From positions 186,001 through 250,000 of the forward strand of contig JAOTON010000951.1 in assembly GCA_034440635.1 (NCBI GenBank): a DNA stretch of 64,000 bases. The letters run 5' to 3'. The notes under the pieces are model-generated. The model worked only from the letters and a program-made list of their open reading frames with translations, did not search any database and was not told the origin of the DNA. Numbering within the stretch: the first letter of the stretch is position 1; every line of letters starts with the position of its first letter. Positions 23,096 to 33,635 of the stretch are shown one piece after another. The position numbers and the translations under genes were made by a program. This DNA comes from Lepas anatifera. Taxonomy: Eukaryota > Arthropoda > Thecostraca > Lepadidae.

Positions 23096-23619
23096 ACGGG
23101 CATGCTTTAATGATGCTCTGCTGATGTGTGCCTCCTCGCCCCCCTTCGGTCGCTGACGTCATATATAAACAGCCCTATACTTTTGGGGATGAACAGAGAC
23201 AAATACACATTTGCCTCATCGGAGGGCCATCAGCTGCCAGGTTAGAAGTTTCAAACAGAAAATTGCGACGATATGCTTTGCGAAAGCACAGCCTGTGGCT
23301 CGCCAAAGCATTGGTGAGGCATTGCGATGTCTCGGACATGGGTACTGCATTCAACGAAGCCCAAATAACTGTGTAAATTTGCTTAAAAATTATATATATA
23401 TGAGATTTAGCTTCCCTGATGGCAATGCCTGGTGTTAGTCAAGAACGAAAGAACGATAATGGACAGCTAAAGAAGCACTTGCAGAAGGGAAAAATAATTT
23501 ACACGGTAGACAGAGAAAACACTCAAGACTGTCGAAATTGAGAAACATAGAAACTAATACATAGAATGCGTGCATCTATACAATGTTAGGTGCATTGACG
23601 CCGTTGTTTTGACCCCCAG

Positions 23620-23720
23620 GCGTGGACAGGCTTGTGGATGACATCAATGAGATGATTGGGTTCCGTCCCGGACTCTACTGGAGGCTGTGCTGGAAATTCA
23701 TCGGCCCCATCTTCATTGGC
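23620..23720 (+). CDS. SLC6 transporter, coding segment 7 (intracellular loop 5, start of TM11)
   Basis: Acceptor GACCCCCAG|GCGTGG and donor ATTGGC|GTAAGC bound 101 nt. Two bases complete the split Gly codon, then [17 protein letters not shown] and [15 protein letters not shown] follow. D-I/V-x-x-M-I/L-G-F-x-P-G-x-Y/F-W-x-x-C-W is a strong family signature just before TM11. The segment ends in phase 0. Confidence 0.92.
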
Positions 23721-25622
23721 GTAAGCTAACACTGTTAAACCTGATGAAACCTGCACTGCGTGCATGCTTGTTTGCCATCTGAGCCCATGGAGCGTTACAA
23801 CCTATTTCCGCTTTCGTTCCGAGCATTCTTCCGAATCGAACTCTTCCGAACTGGAGAATGTGGGACCTTTATACTGGGATTAGGACTAAGATAGCCAGGA
23901 TGCAGAGCATGCTGTAACTGTAGTAAACACATACTGTAGTATACTGTACCTTATGTTTTAAGTTCCATTTGTGCTAGAACCCACCATTTGCGGATAAATA
24001 GAATTTGAAAAGCGGATTCCGACCCCTCTAGCCCCGCGCCGGTCGCAGCCACCACGGACAACGCGCCGCGCGGCCTAACGGCTTATGGAGGAAGAGCAGG
24101 GGAAGCGCGAGATTAGTCGGTTTAACTTTAGAAAAGGGCTACTACCATAAGCAGATGATCCAGGCGGCAAGGATGGTCACTTCTTCCCCCTCCCCGAATG
24201 AGCCCCAGCGCCCGCTGAAATGGTGACGGTGCCCTATTGAGGTGTCGATGACGCCCCCGAAATGTCACCGCCTATCCCCCTCCTCCACCTCACCCAGGAT
24301 GCGAGGCTCAGTGATATGATTTGGCGCCCACCTGATGAATTTTGGCGCGCCTCCTGGTCCGGATGGCGTCCCCCTTCAGGTCACATGCTCTCCTCCCTCC
24401 CCCGATCAGAAATTCTGGATCCGCATATGGCTGTTAATCCGCTAAAGGTCAGTTCGGAGGAGAAAAACATGGACCCTGGGGTTTTCGGTGTGCTCCACAC
24501 GATTGATGACTCAGTTCAACCCCATAAAGGTGGCATACTCTCTTTAAGCGCTGCAATAGTCAACTCGTGTGGGCGTAGGTCGTCACTGGGGATAGTTTTC
24601 TCCCCAAACATGCAGGGAAATTTTGATGGGTGAATGAGCCCGGTCGGGTAATGACGCTCATCATTGTCTTGGGAAATTGGCTCAGGACAGACCAAAAGCG
24701 GATTACTAATCCCATTTACAGTGCAGGAAGAACGGTCAGATCTGACAGATGGACCATCAGCTTTCTGCAGCGTCTTTGGAACTGTGTCGGTTGAAAGTGA
24801 GGGTAGAATACATTCTGGTTTGATTTTTTAAAACGCTGGTTTTGGTTTGTCGTTAAAATAGCGAGCTTGGGGGACGGCACACACAGTTCCAATAGAGTAT
24901 TGTTTGTTTTGAATCAGTCCCTTGCCGAATCCTTAGCCATCATGCCTGTCAGACATTATTAGGTGAAAATTCCAGATAGGTTCCTAAGGTGGAACGAGCC
25001 GAGTGGGCGTAATTGTGCCACCATAATAGGATATATCCGAAGAGCCGTATACCTTTTAAACATTATCAACACTTCAAATAATAATGTGCATTGCGTATAA
25101 TATTCAACACTGTTATTCAGTTACTCAATGCCATCAAAATTATCCATGTCGAGAAGACTAGGCAAGCCAATTGTCTCCAAAATACTTCTCTTTTATATAG
25201 ACGTGTTTTCATGACACTTCCATTGCTAGGATAAAAACTAGAATTTATGGAAATATAAGTACCTATGTTTTCGTCAAGCTCTCTATCATTCATGGCATTC
25301 CAATAGGCGAACCCGCGGACATAAGCAGCGAATTCTTCACCTAGGTGTCATTGTTGTACCACATTTTTTTCCGGTTTGTAGCAGCATCTGTAAGCCTAGA
25401 CATACACTGTTTGCTACACTTAAATATCCAGGCACGCTAAATGAAGATTTTCACCATTCATCACCTACCCCTAGTCCATGCAGATTAGTATTTTAACAGA
25501 AAATAAAAGTCCCTGGGGGACGTCACCTTGTGCGGGTCTGCGGTGTTCATGCCCCCCCCTTGAACGCCGGAGCGTACCAGTCGGTATGGCTGAACACTCA
25601 CAACCCCGTACCTTTGTTTCAG
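23721..25622. other. Intron 7 of SLC6
   Basis: I see no gene and no element with convincing ends. The GC-rich part at 24,020-24,430 has open frames without recognisable domains. Confidence 0.4.
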
Positions 25623-25790
25623 GCGATGATCATATTCGTGCTGATAGATCACAGCCCCCTGGAGTTCAAGGGCTACGCGTTCCCGGAGTGGTGTAACGTG
25701 GTCGGATGGATCATGGCCCTGAGCAGCGTCGGCATGATTCCAGGCATGGCCATCCACTACATCCTGGTCACGCCCGGCACACTTCTGGAG
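25623..25790 (+). CDS. SLC6 transporter, coding segment 8 (TM11-TM12)
   Basis: Acceptor CCTTTGTTTCAG|GCGATG and donor CTGGAG|GTCAGT bound 168 nt (56 codons, phase 0 in and out). It encodes the rest of TM11 (AMIIFVLID), the extracellular F-K-G-Y-A-F-P-E-W loop (family Y-x-Y/F-P-x-W), TM12 (NVVGWIMALSSVGMIPG) and the exit T-P-G-T-L-L-E. The T-P-G-T/S-L/F-x-x-R end of TM12 is typical of SLC6. Reading on past the donor diverges at once into intron. Confidence 0.92.
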
Positions 25791-25980
25791 GTCAGTAGTG
25801 ACACCACATGTACCTTCTATACGGATATGTGGATTGGAGGTTACGGACACACTTGCTGCGAATGTCACATGGCGTTGCCAATTCCAATCCTGTTGTGGTG
25901 GATTTGTATCAAGTTGTACTTATTCAGAGGAGCTAGGACTTCAACCGGGGCTTCTGGCCCAAGTAGCAAACACTCTATCA

Positions 25981-26830
25981 TTAACACGCGCATTGACGGC
26001 GGTCTGAGCCACCTTCGCTTTGACGGGGGGCGGGTACCCGCCCCCCCGGCTAAGATCTCAAGAACCACGGTAGGTAGCGAAAAACGGTAAACGGCGTTGG
26101 GTAGCCCATCCACTTCTCGATCGAAAATATTTGAACCATTGTTTTGTCAGGTCACATTTACGGTCACGATAGGTCAAAACATGCCGTAATAGGGATAACA
26201 TGTAAATTAAGTTTTTCGGCCATTACATCTGAACAAGTAAAGATAGAGCAAAACGACTTTAGCTATATGAATCCTCGCAGCAAGCCGAATCGAATGATAT
26301 ATAATCTGACCTTGCTAGGTCAAATCAAAGATTTCACCTGACCTGAGGTCAGGTCAGGGTCAAATTATATACATTGTATATCATTAGAACCACAAAGCCA
26401 AGGCAAGTCTAATGCAGCTAAAATAAACGCTCTATCACCACCCGTTACTGAGTTATTCAGTAAAAACCATTTTTGCCATGTATTTCCAATGGAAAGGTCA
26501 TGCCTCGTACCTGACCTTAGGTCATCGATATCAAAAATACCGGAAAATATTTTAGAGAACTCGGTTGGCCCATTATGTGATATGAGTTTGAATCGGATAA
26601 GTTCACCCTGCTCCGACTTATGTCATCTTAAAAAATGTTTGAGGTCTGGTCAATTGACCTGTACTGGTGACCTGACCTGACATGACCTAACCTTAAAATT
26701 TTCACAGAAGTTGTAAAAATGATGAGGAAAAAGGTTTGCCAAGTACGGCGGCGCTACGCGCCGCCGTTTTTCTGCTATCTCCGAAAAACCTGAGGGGGCG
26801 GTTACCCGCCCCCGTCAATGCGCGTGTTAA
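25981..26830 (-). mobile_element. AGGTCA-rich TTAA element, complete copy with perfect TTAA ends
   Basis: Starts TTAACACGCGCATTGACGGC and ends CCCCCGTCAATGCGCGTGTTAA, so both TTAA and the ~18-bp inverted ends are intact. It is reversed relative to the copy at 16,317: the GC hairpin (GGCGGCGCTACGCGCCGCC) is near the right end. It contains TGACCTGAGGTCAGGTCAGGGTCA at ~26,340, TGACCTTAGGTCA at ~26,510 and GGTCAATTGACCTG at ~26,650. About 850 bp, non-coding. It lies in intron 8 of SLC6, ~190 bp after segment 8. Its right TTAA is shared with the next MITE. Confidence 0.85.
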
Positions 26831-27296
26831 AAGGGAATGCGGCACCCTGGTCGAATCCTGGAATTTAGTGTAATTAGGGGAACTTTTGGCCGAAAATCAT
26901 GGAAGCTTCCATGATTTCGCTGAAAAATGTACAATAAATATTTCTATTTTTATATATATTTTGATATTTAAAATGCTCCTCTACGGACAGAAATAAATAT
27001 ATGCCTCTGGATGATGTAATGATCTGGCAACCACTACCATATTCAATACGCTTCAAGGGCTTCAATTGGCTGATACTCACCATGACGTCAGCATATATCG
27101 TCAGACCAACAGCTGACAACTGTGGCCTGCTGCTAAGGGTACATGTAGGGTACATTTTAGGTAGTTTGTAGCTTTTCTCTACGGAAATTTTGAGTTTCAA
27201 GTCAAATGGTATATAGAGTACCGGGTTGTTCGGTATGCTTTACAACTTGGCTATCTCACTTAAAATCACGTTATAAAGGTGTCACATTCCCTTTAA
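26827..27296 (+). mobile_element. AAGGGAATGTGGCACC MITE, copy 1
   Basis: Left end TTAAAAGGGAATGCGGCACC; right end GGTGTCACATTCCCTTTAA. About 470 bp, TTAA on both sides, non-coding. The left TTAA (26,827-26,830) is the same four bases that end the AGGTCA element. Confidence 0.8.
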
Positions 27297-27310
27297 GCCA
27301 CACATAATCC

Positions 27311-27755
27311 TTAAAGGGAATGTGGCACCTTCATAACATGATTTTAACTGAGATAGCCAAGTAGTAAAGCATGTCGGAAAACCCGGTACTCAATATATGA
27401 TTTGTCTTGGAACTCGAGATTTCCGTAGAAAAAAGCTAAAACCTACCTGAAATGTACCCCTCCTGTACCCTTAGCGGCAGGCCAGAGTTCTCATGGTTGT
27501 TGATATGACGACATATGCTGACGTCACAGGGAGTATCAGCCAATCGAAGCTCTTGAAGTGTATTGAATATGGTAGTGGTTGCCCGATCAAGACAGCATCC
27601 ACAGGCATATATTTATTTCTTTCCCTATAGGAGAATTTTGAAAATCAAAATATTGAGTTTATTGTACATTTTTCAGAGAAATCATAGGCGCCTCATTGAT
27701 TTTCGGCTAAAAGTTCCCCTAACTACACTAAATTCCAGGATTCGACCAAGGTGCC
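27311..27755 (-). mobile_element. AAGGGAATGTGGCACC MITE, copy 2 (opposite orientation)
   Basis: Begins TTAAAGGGAATGTGGCACCTT and runs as the reverse complement of copy 1, 14 bp away, giving a head-to-head pair. The far end stops at CGACCAAGGTGCCA without the final CATTCCCTTTAA, so it is slightly truncated. Confidence 0.78.
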
Positions 27756-27769
27756 AAGGTGGGACTTGC

Positions 27770-28128
27770 GCTGGCGCGGCGGTAGCGCATTCGGCTTCTA
27801 TGCCGCTGACCCAGCTTCAAATACCGGGTGGGAGCACTGAATACCGACTCCCTGTTCCCCCACATACCCTTCCAACAGGGTAAAAGCTGGGAACGCGGTG
27901 GCGTGGGGAAAGAGCATTCGACTTCGACGCCACCGACCGGGGTTCAAATCCCCGGGTGGGTATTCTGCATAATTATTTGCGATCCCCATAATAACCCTCC
28001 CAGCAGCGTGAGGGTTGGCGATGCCATATGACCTCAGCAGTCGGTGTGTTGCAAACCCCCAAAGTTTCAAGGGTAGGGAGTCGCGACACCGCATGACCTC
28101 AGCAGTTGGTGGGTCCCAAATCCCCAAG
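27770..28128 (+). repeat. tRNA-derived SINE family 1, interrupted by a second SINE
   Basis: The first part (27,770-27,892) has a tRNA-like head (GCGGTAGCGCATTCGGCTTC; box B-like CAGCTTCAAATACCGGG) and CCTTCCAACAGGGTAAAAGCTGGG. Its expected continuation (GCGACACCGCATGACCTCAGCAGTTGGTGGGTC) appears only at ~28,080-28,128. The intervening DNA is another family 1 SINE. Confidence 0.7.
27893..28075 (+). repeat. tRNA-derived SINE family 1, nested copy
   Basis: Well-preserved tRNA-like head: GCGGTGGCGTGGGGAAAGAGC and box B GGGGTTCAAATCCCCGGGTGGG. The family body follows (AGGGTTGGCGATGCCATATGACCTCAGCAG) and ends CAAACCCCCAAAG. It is inserted inside the older SINE. Confidence 0.72.
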
Positions 28129-28387
28129 ACTTCCTTTCCGCTCCTTAAATGTGTCATGGGATCAGACATCCGCAAAGAAGAGGCAGAGCGTATTTACGAA
28201 CGTTGAGGATTTGTGTAGATACGCTCATACATCTAGACAATGTCTTGCTCACGGGGATAGCCAAATGCTCTCCTTGGTAAGCCTACTGGTGTCGGCACGC
28301 ATAGGTTTGTGAATTACTGGCATTAATTGACTGTTGGATTCTGCATTCGTAATAGATGATTTCTAGGATAGAAGGCAGTTGAGGTCC

Positions 28388-28630
28388 CTATGAAGGCTCG
28401 TAAGTCGGCTGGCAACTAACTGGTGAGGGGGTGACCTGAGCGGGGCGGCCGTCCCTGTGTTTTGAGGAGACGTTAGAATTTGGCTTTACTACATTGCGGG
28501 AGTTGCACGTTCGGGTGGTGGGGTCGTGGTCTCTGTGACAAGTCGCTTGATGAATTTAGTGAGACTCCGGTCCCAGAAACAGAACTTGAACAAAATTTGA
28601 TATTGAATTGAACAAAAAAAATTGATTCAA
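28388..28630 (+). repeat. SINE family 2, 5'-truncated copy
   Basis: Starts within the body at CGTAAGTCGGCTGGCAACTAACTGG and follows the copy at 3,763 to the AACTTGAACAAAATTTGATATTG tail, here extended by TTGAACAAAAAAAATTGATTCAACAAAAAAA. The tRNA-like head is missing. It lies in intron 8 of SLC6. Confidence 0.7.
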
Positions 28631-28897
28631 CAAAAAAATATAGAAACAGATGCATAAACATCAGCTTAAGAAAATGCCGCCTTCAAAAAATTCGGAAATT
28701 GTTCATGCTATGGAGATTGCTTTTAACAGAAGCCTCTTGCCATACAGCTTTGTGAGAGAGACTATCCTTTTCCCGACATCTGCCATGATGCCCATATGTT
28801 AAACAATGCCCCCACGCCGTTCCAATTATGTCATGGAAGCATGGAAGGTCAATTGAACCTCCTCCTTCCTGCTCTAACCGTCCTTCTGCTTCCGCAG

Positions 28898-29032
28898 AGG
28901 ATCAATATTAACCTGAGGCCGGCGCGAGATCTGGCAGCGAACCTGCCACCGAGCAATGGCGTCAGTCAGACCAAGAGCCACCACGTCATCAAGCAGTCTG
29001 GCGGGGAGCTGGCTGGGTCTACCGCCGTCTAA
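28898..29032 (+). CDS. SLC6 transporter, coding segment 9 (cytoplasmic C-tail, stop)
   Basis: Acceptor TGCTTCCGCAG|AGG starts 44 codons and a TAA stop at 29,030-29,032. RININLRPARD continues the family's post-TM12 R-x-x-x-x-x-x-x-P pattern in phase with segment 8, so the join is credible. The rest of the tail is hydrophilic and divergent and ends S-T-A-V. Thr at -2 and Val at 0 fit a class I PDZ ligand, as found at the tails of some SLC6 carriers. I do not see a convincing AATAAA close downstream; ATTAAA at about 29,258 is the nearest candidate and is weak. Confidence 0.82.
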   Translation, partial: RININLRPARDLAANLPPSNGVSQTKSHHVIKQSGGELAGSTAV

Positions 29033-29449
29033 GTCTCCGTTAGGGGGAGACGGAGCGTGACCGGCCCGCACTTCCCCGGGGGCGTGGCGCTGACTGGTTA
29101 CCTGGTGTCCAATCTGAGCTGATACTATAGATGGTGTCACAGGTGTGCTGTGCTGAGCGCACCAGTTGTAACGAACAGCATCAGCGTCGGAGTAGCGGCC
29201 TCCCTCCCCCCCTCTCCCCGACTCCACTTTTTATCGGAAATTTATTTATGTCAGCTACATTAAAAATCAAGCATCATATAATGAATGTGTGCCGAAGGCA
29301 GAAAAGAGCTTGCAATTAAAAAAATTGGTTCAGAAGGTTATAGCTTCTCCCCGAGTGAAGTTGAATATTTACTGACTTCCAGATTATTTGCACGTATGGT
29401 GGGTTTGTCACGACGGGTCTGCGGTTTTACTTTTTGTTGACAGGAAGGG
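29032..29449. other. 3' flank of SLC6 gene
   Basis: Probable 3' UTR and flank. ATTAAA at ~29,258 is a weak polyadenylation-signal candidate. Nothing else is recognised. Confidence 0.35.
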
Positions 29450-29565
29450 ATGAGTAGCTCAGCAGGTAGAATTTCTGTCTTTTGGGCGACGCGTCCCGCG
29501 TTCAAATCCCATGCGTACTCCGAATAGATGTAATCTGGTCCCCGAAAGCGCTCCCAACAGGGCAT
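29450..29565 (+). repeat. tRNA-like SINE head
   Basis: GATGAGTAGCTCAGCAGGTAGAA (box A) and CGCGTTCAAATCCCATGCG (box B) are spaced as in a tRNA, followed by GCTCCCAACAGGGCATAGTTG, the family 1 body motif in decayed form. The anticodon arm does not pair well, so I do not call a tRNA gene. Confidence 0.5.
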
Positions 29566-29748
29566 AGTTGAACATGTTTTCAGGACTGAGCGCTTGTTGC
29601 GCCGTTCAAACAAAATAAGCTGCATTATTGTGATTGGTTACGATGCAAACGGCACATCAAGGTACCAGTCACCGCTGATCTTCCAGGAAAGTGGGCTCCG
29701 TGGTCAGGCCACTCTTTGATACCATTGTAACATAACTGAGGACTGCGC

Positions 29749-30072
29749 GCGGCAGTCGCGCCAGGACGTCGCTGGCAGCGGACAGGCCCGCGGTGTCAGT
29801 TCGCGGCAGTCGCGCCAGGACGTCGCTGGCAGCGGACAGGCCCGCGGTGTCAGTTCGCGGCAGTCGCGCCAGGACGTCGCTGGCAGCGGACAGGCCCGCG
29901 GTGTCAGTTCGCGGCAGTCGCGCCAGGACGTCGCTGGCAGCGGACAGGCCCGCGGTGTCAGTTCGCGGCAGTCGCGCCAGGACGTCGCTGGCAGCGGACA
30001 GGCCCGCGGTGTCAGTTCGCGGCAGTCGCGCCAGGACGTCGCTGGCAGCGGACAGGCCCGCGGTGTCAGTTC
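29749..30072. repeat. 54-bp minisatellite, six near-identical units
   Basis: The unit GCGGCAGTCGCGCCAGGACG..CGCGGTGTCAGTTC is exactly 54 bp and repeats six times (324 bp) with no differences that I can see. It is strongly GC-rich. Because 54 is divisible by three, an open frame (18-residue repeat V-S-V-R-G-S-R-A-R-T-S-L-A-A-D-R-P-A) runs through it, but there is no evidence of coding. Confidence 0.95.
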
Positions 30073-31338
30073 AGGCGTTTGTTTTGTTTCACAGAGAAGG
30101 CTGGTGTTGACTAGAACTACGGCACTGCGAGTCGTTTGCCATATTGTAAGCCGGAATGATTGTGATTGTCTTGTAGGTCCGTGTAACTCGTATATTTTCG
30201 CTGATGTTGTGATGCTTTTCTGTGTAATCGAAAGGGTGCTTATTAACTGCGAGCGTTATCGTGAATCGATATGAAGTTCAGTGGTTGGTTGTCATCTTAC
30301 TCGGAACGTACGCCATTTCTAGTGCATGTGCTACCTTCCCACAGGTAGGTATTTTTCCGTTTCATTTACTTGGCGTATATTTAACATATTTGAGTGCATA
30401 AGTCGTTTTCATGTCATATGGATTTAAAATGAAATAGTAGTTTCCCCACAGTAGGCACACTTAATTTTCAATTCTCAGCAGCCTTGAAACGGCTCGGATA
30501 CTGGGCTGTTCCCATATCATTTCTTATCACTCCGTTGATGCTGATTTCTTTGAAAAACAACTCTGCTAAACGCCCATCTCAACTCTCCATCTCTCCGTGT
30601 AAGCTGGTCCCCGATTACAACATCAACCACTGCAGCGCGAAGAGATGATGACTTCTGATGGACCAGTCACATTCGCCATCAGTGCGTGTGCCGCGCTTTC
30701 TTCGTCGGCCGAATGTGTGGCTACCGGATGTGCCATGTGATGTTGTCCACTTTGACGTCTTAGATGTACAAATACTCTGCGCGGTGTGTTCAGACTCTCA
30801 GACCATCCTTGACTGTATATACATGTACCGTGCAAGAAAGTGCCGGATTCAGTTTAAGCAATGCCAATTTCAGGCTAAAAGGTGACCGCGGTGCAAACCT
30901 GCAACACTTCAGCCATTGTTGCCGGTTTGAATGGATGGGTCGCTCCTTCGTCAACACAGCTGGATGTGCTTACGTGTAACGTTTGGTGTGGTTGTCGACG
31001 GACTAGTGTATTGGTAAATATAATGATGGTAGAGTAGCAATAACCCTGTATACTGTATAAGAGCAGCTCAAGATAGCTGTAGTTTACTGGCTCAATCGAG
31101 GCACTGCGGTGAAATCTGGTGGGGACAAAGTGCGAGTATCTCATCCATCACAATACACGGAAATTACCACTTGCTATGTTTCTGGTCAGCATAAGAAGTG
31201 CAGGAGATGAGGACTGCTCATTATTCTGTGAGAAATACATTATCTATCTTGTGATGGCATACACCCTTGCATATGCTTCATTCATGCTCAGACCCACCCA
31301 CGTTTAAATACTTCTAAGATGATGTAAAGCCCGTGGTG
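30073..31338. other. Intergenic stretch
   Basis: I see no gene with domain support and no element with clear ends. Confidence 0.4.
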
Positions 31339-31346
31339 ATCTCCGC

Positions 31347-31715
31347 CAGTGGCGGATCCAGGGGGGCAAAAAGGCAATTGCCCCCAAACGGAAAGCTCGG
31401 GGCAAACTATGTTTTTGCCCCCAAAGCGATCGACCTTCTTTTTCCCCGACTCCTTTTAGCTTGTAAGCAAGATTTTGGTGCTTCAACTCTCAACTTCAAA
31501 CAGAATTAGTGAAGTTCAGTGTAAATATTGAGGCTTGGATAGGATAAAAGTATGTTGGGCCCATATTTTTCACCCGTGGCGTTTTTGCCTTTCGTCTCCA
31601 GTTCCGAAAATCCTATCGAAAGGCATATTTTGGGAAATTTTTCGCTGCGTTACGTTTTTTTTTGCTTTTCGACTTTGGTTTGCCCTCCTAAACCAACCGG
31701 CTAGATCCGCCACTG
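31347..31715. mobile_element. hAT-type MITE with perfect 8-bp target duplication
   Basis: Inverted ends CAGTGGCGGATCCAGGGGGG and CCGGCTAGATCCGCCACTG bound 369 bp. The flanks are ATCTCCGC (31,339-31,346) and ATCTCCGC (31,716-31,723), a perfect 8-bp direct repeat. An 8-bp target duplication and CAG..CTG ends are diagnostic of hAT elements (family knowledge). No transposase. Confidence 0.9.
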
Positions 31716-31881
31716 ATCTCCGCCACCGCAGTGATGCTCCTCGGCTGATATTCGGCCCGCTCCCCCTCTTCGTTCAACAAAATAGAAATAAGACAACAAA
31801 TCAAACTAAAATTGATGGTATGTACAAATGCGAAATAACCAGTAAATACTCAGAATTCTGCTGCTACCAACGAGCTGTGCA

Positions 31882-32042
31882 TAGTGGCAGATACAGGGGG
31901 CTAGGGCGCTCAAGCCTCCCCTCCCCCCCGATATGTCAGAGGGCCTAAAGTAAATGCATAACTGGAAGATGTTCAGGGGGAATAGATACTGAGGTCCAAG
32001 CCCCCTTGCCCCCCCTGAAATGAAATCATGGATCCGCCATTG
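31882..32042. mobile_element. hAT-like MITE
   Basis: Ends TAGTGGCAGATACAGGGGGC and ATCATGGATCCGCCATTG bound 161 bp. The flanking 8-mers GCTGTGCA and GCTTTACA match at 6 of 8 positions. It lies ~160 bp from the previous MITE. Confidence 0.7.
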
Positions 32043-32302
32043 GCTTTACATGCACTTTCCCTTCCTTTTGGTCATGGCGCTTATCTGATAACATAATAAG
32101 ACCGCGCAGATTAACTTTCAACTTTTGAGGGTCCCGAGCTGAAACAAAGCGAAAAGGCCGAAGTTACAAACTACCTTCTGCAATCAAATAATGATTGTTG
32201 GGGTCTGACGAGGCACCAACTGTCAGGGTTATACAACAGCCCCAACTCTTACTCTGTTGGGAGGTATTTGAGGATTCAGACCAGCTTATTCAGAGGCTCT
32301 GC

Positions 32303-32366
32303 CGAAACATGAACCCGCGGGACCCATGCCTCGGAAAGTAGATGATCTACCATTGAGCCACGCATC
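32303..32366 (-). repeat. tRNA-like SINE head, minus strand
   Basis: On the minus strand: GCGTGGCTCAATGGTAGATC (box A) and GGTCCCGCGGGTTCATGTT (box B) at tRNA spacing. The acceptor and T stems do not pair fully. It is probably a SINE head or a decayed tRNA copy. Confidence 0.45.
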
Positions 32367-32632
32367 CACTTCCAAAACAGAAACAAAACGCTGAAAATGA
32401 GCAACAAATGCTCTAAAAACATCAAACCTTCTAACATGTAAACCCATTCAGGTCATCAAGCCACAAGCAACTTTTCTAATCACTCAAACAAATTAAATCG
32501 AATAGGCGCATGTTTACGCCACAAACATGCAAAGAGAATAAAAACGAGTTAGACGCCAAGCAAACTTATACCGATAATCACGAGTGATGACATTGCATAA
32601 CGTGCTGGTCGGCTTGACGTGCTGGTCGAGGG

Positions 32633-33635
32633 TTAACCCCTCTCCGCGGTACGAGGGGGGGTGTTTGGACACCCTCCCTCGGGTTTTTCCGACTACACTA
32701 ACAAACGGCGGCGCGAAGCGCCGCCATACTTGGCACACCTTATCCTTAATCAATTACGCAATTTTTCAAATTCAAAATTTTAAGGTTGGGTCATCTTAGG
32801 TCAGGTCACCAGTGCAGGTCAAGTGACCTCACCTTAAAAAATGTTAAAGGTGGCATAAGTAAGAAATGGGTGAATTCATCGGATTGAAACTTAGACCACA
32901 TAATGGGCCCACCGAGTGTTACAACATATATTCCGGTAATTTTCATATCGATGACCTAAGGTCAAGTACGGACCATGACTTCTCCGTTAGAAATACAGGG
33001 AAAAAAACATAAATTGGAATGTATTTGCGTACATACAGCTGTGAATACCTTTATAGTCTCCAAATCATGGAATCCTGGGTCCTTTCCAAGTTCATGTTGC
33101 AATTTTTGACCTGTGACCTCTGAGAGGTCATCTGGGGCTATTTAAGCAGTTTTTAGGCTTACGTCAATAAATTTACATGAAATGAAGATACAGCTTTTAT
33201 TTTGATATCATTGCGTTCAGACTGCTATTGCAAGCCGATTGATATACATATTGACTCTGCTAGGTTAAAAAGTGACCTTGACCTAACCTGAGGTCAGGCC
33301 ATTTTTGTATTTTAACCTATTAGTGTCATATTATACATCATTCGATTTGTTGTGACGAGAGGAAACGAGTTGTGCCTAAAAATTATTCTAACTAAACTTT
33401 GTCATACGCTAAAGCCCAAAAACTCTTACTCAAAATCCCACTTTCTTTGACCTGTTATGACCTAAATGTTGACCTGAGCCAAAAAATCGCTGATAAAGTT
33501 TCGTCATACATTTGTATGAGCTATCCATCAGCGTTCGCGTTTTTGGCTATACCGCATAGGGGCCGAGTTCGAAGGGAGTGTTCAAACACCCCCCACCCGG
33601 GCGAAGGTGGCTCGGAGGCCCACCGCAGGCTAAGA
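32633..33635 (+). mobile_element. AGGTCA-rich element, subfamily with TTAACCCCTCTCC end
   Basis: Starts TTAACCCCTCTCCGCGGTACG, then GGTGTTTGGACACC and CTCGGGTTTTTCCGA, the GC hairpin (GGCGGCGCGAAGCGCCGCC) and the AGGTCAGGTCACC..GCAGGTCAAGTGACCTCACC block shared with the other copies. TGACCTAAGGTCA is at ~32,950; TGACCTGTGACCTCTGAGAGGTCA is at ~33,110. The right end carries GCGAAGGTGGCTC (~33,600) and decays after it. About 1.0 kb, non-coding, intergenic. Confidence 0.72.

Noticed and set aside
27893..27965. Functional tRNA gene (good A and B boxes)
   Set aside because: It is followed by the SINE family body shared with other copies, and the acceptor stem does not pair well. The same holds for 3,763, 29,450, 42,295, 59,222 and the minus-strand copy at 32,303.
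29793..30110. 105-residue repetitive protein
   Set aside because: The frame exists only because a 54-bp minisatellite has a period divisible by three; there is no splice or start context.
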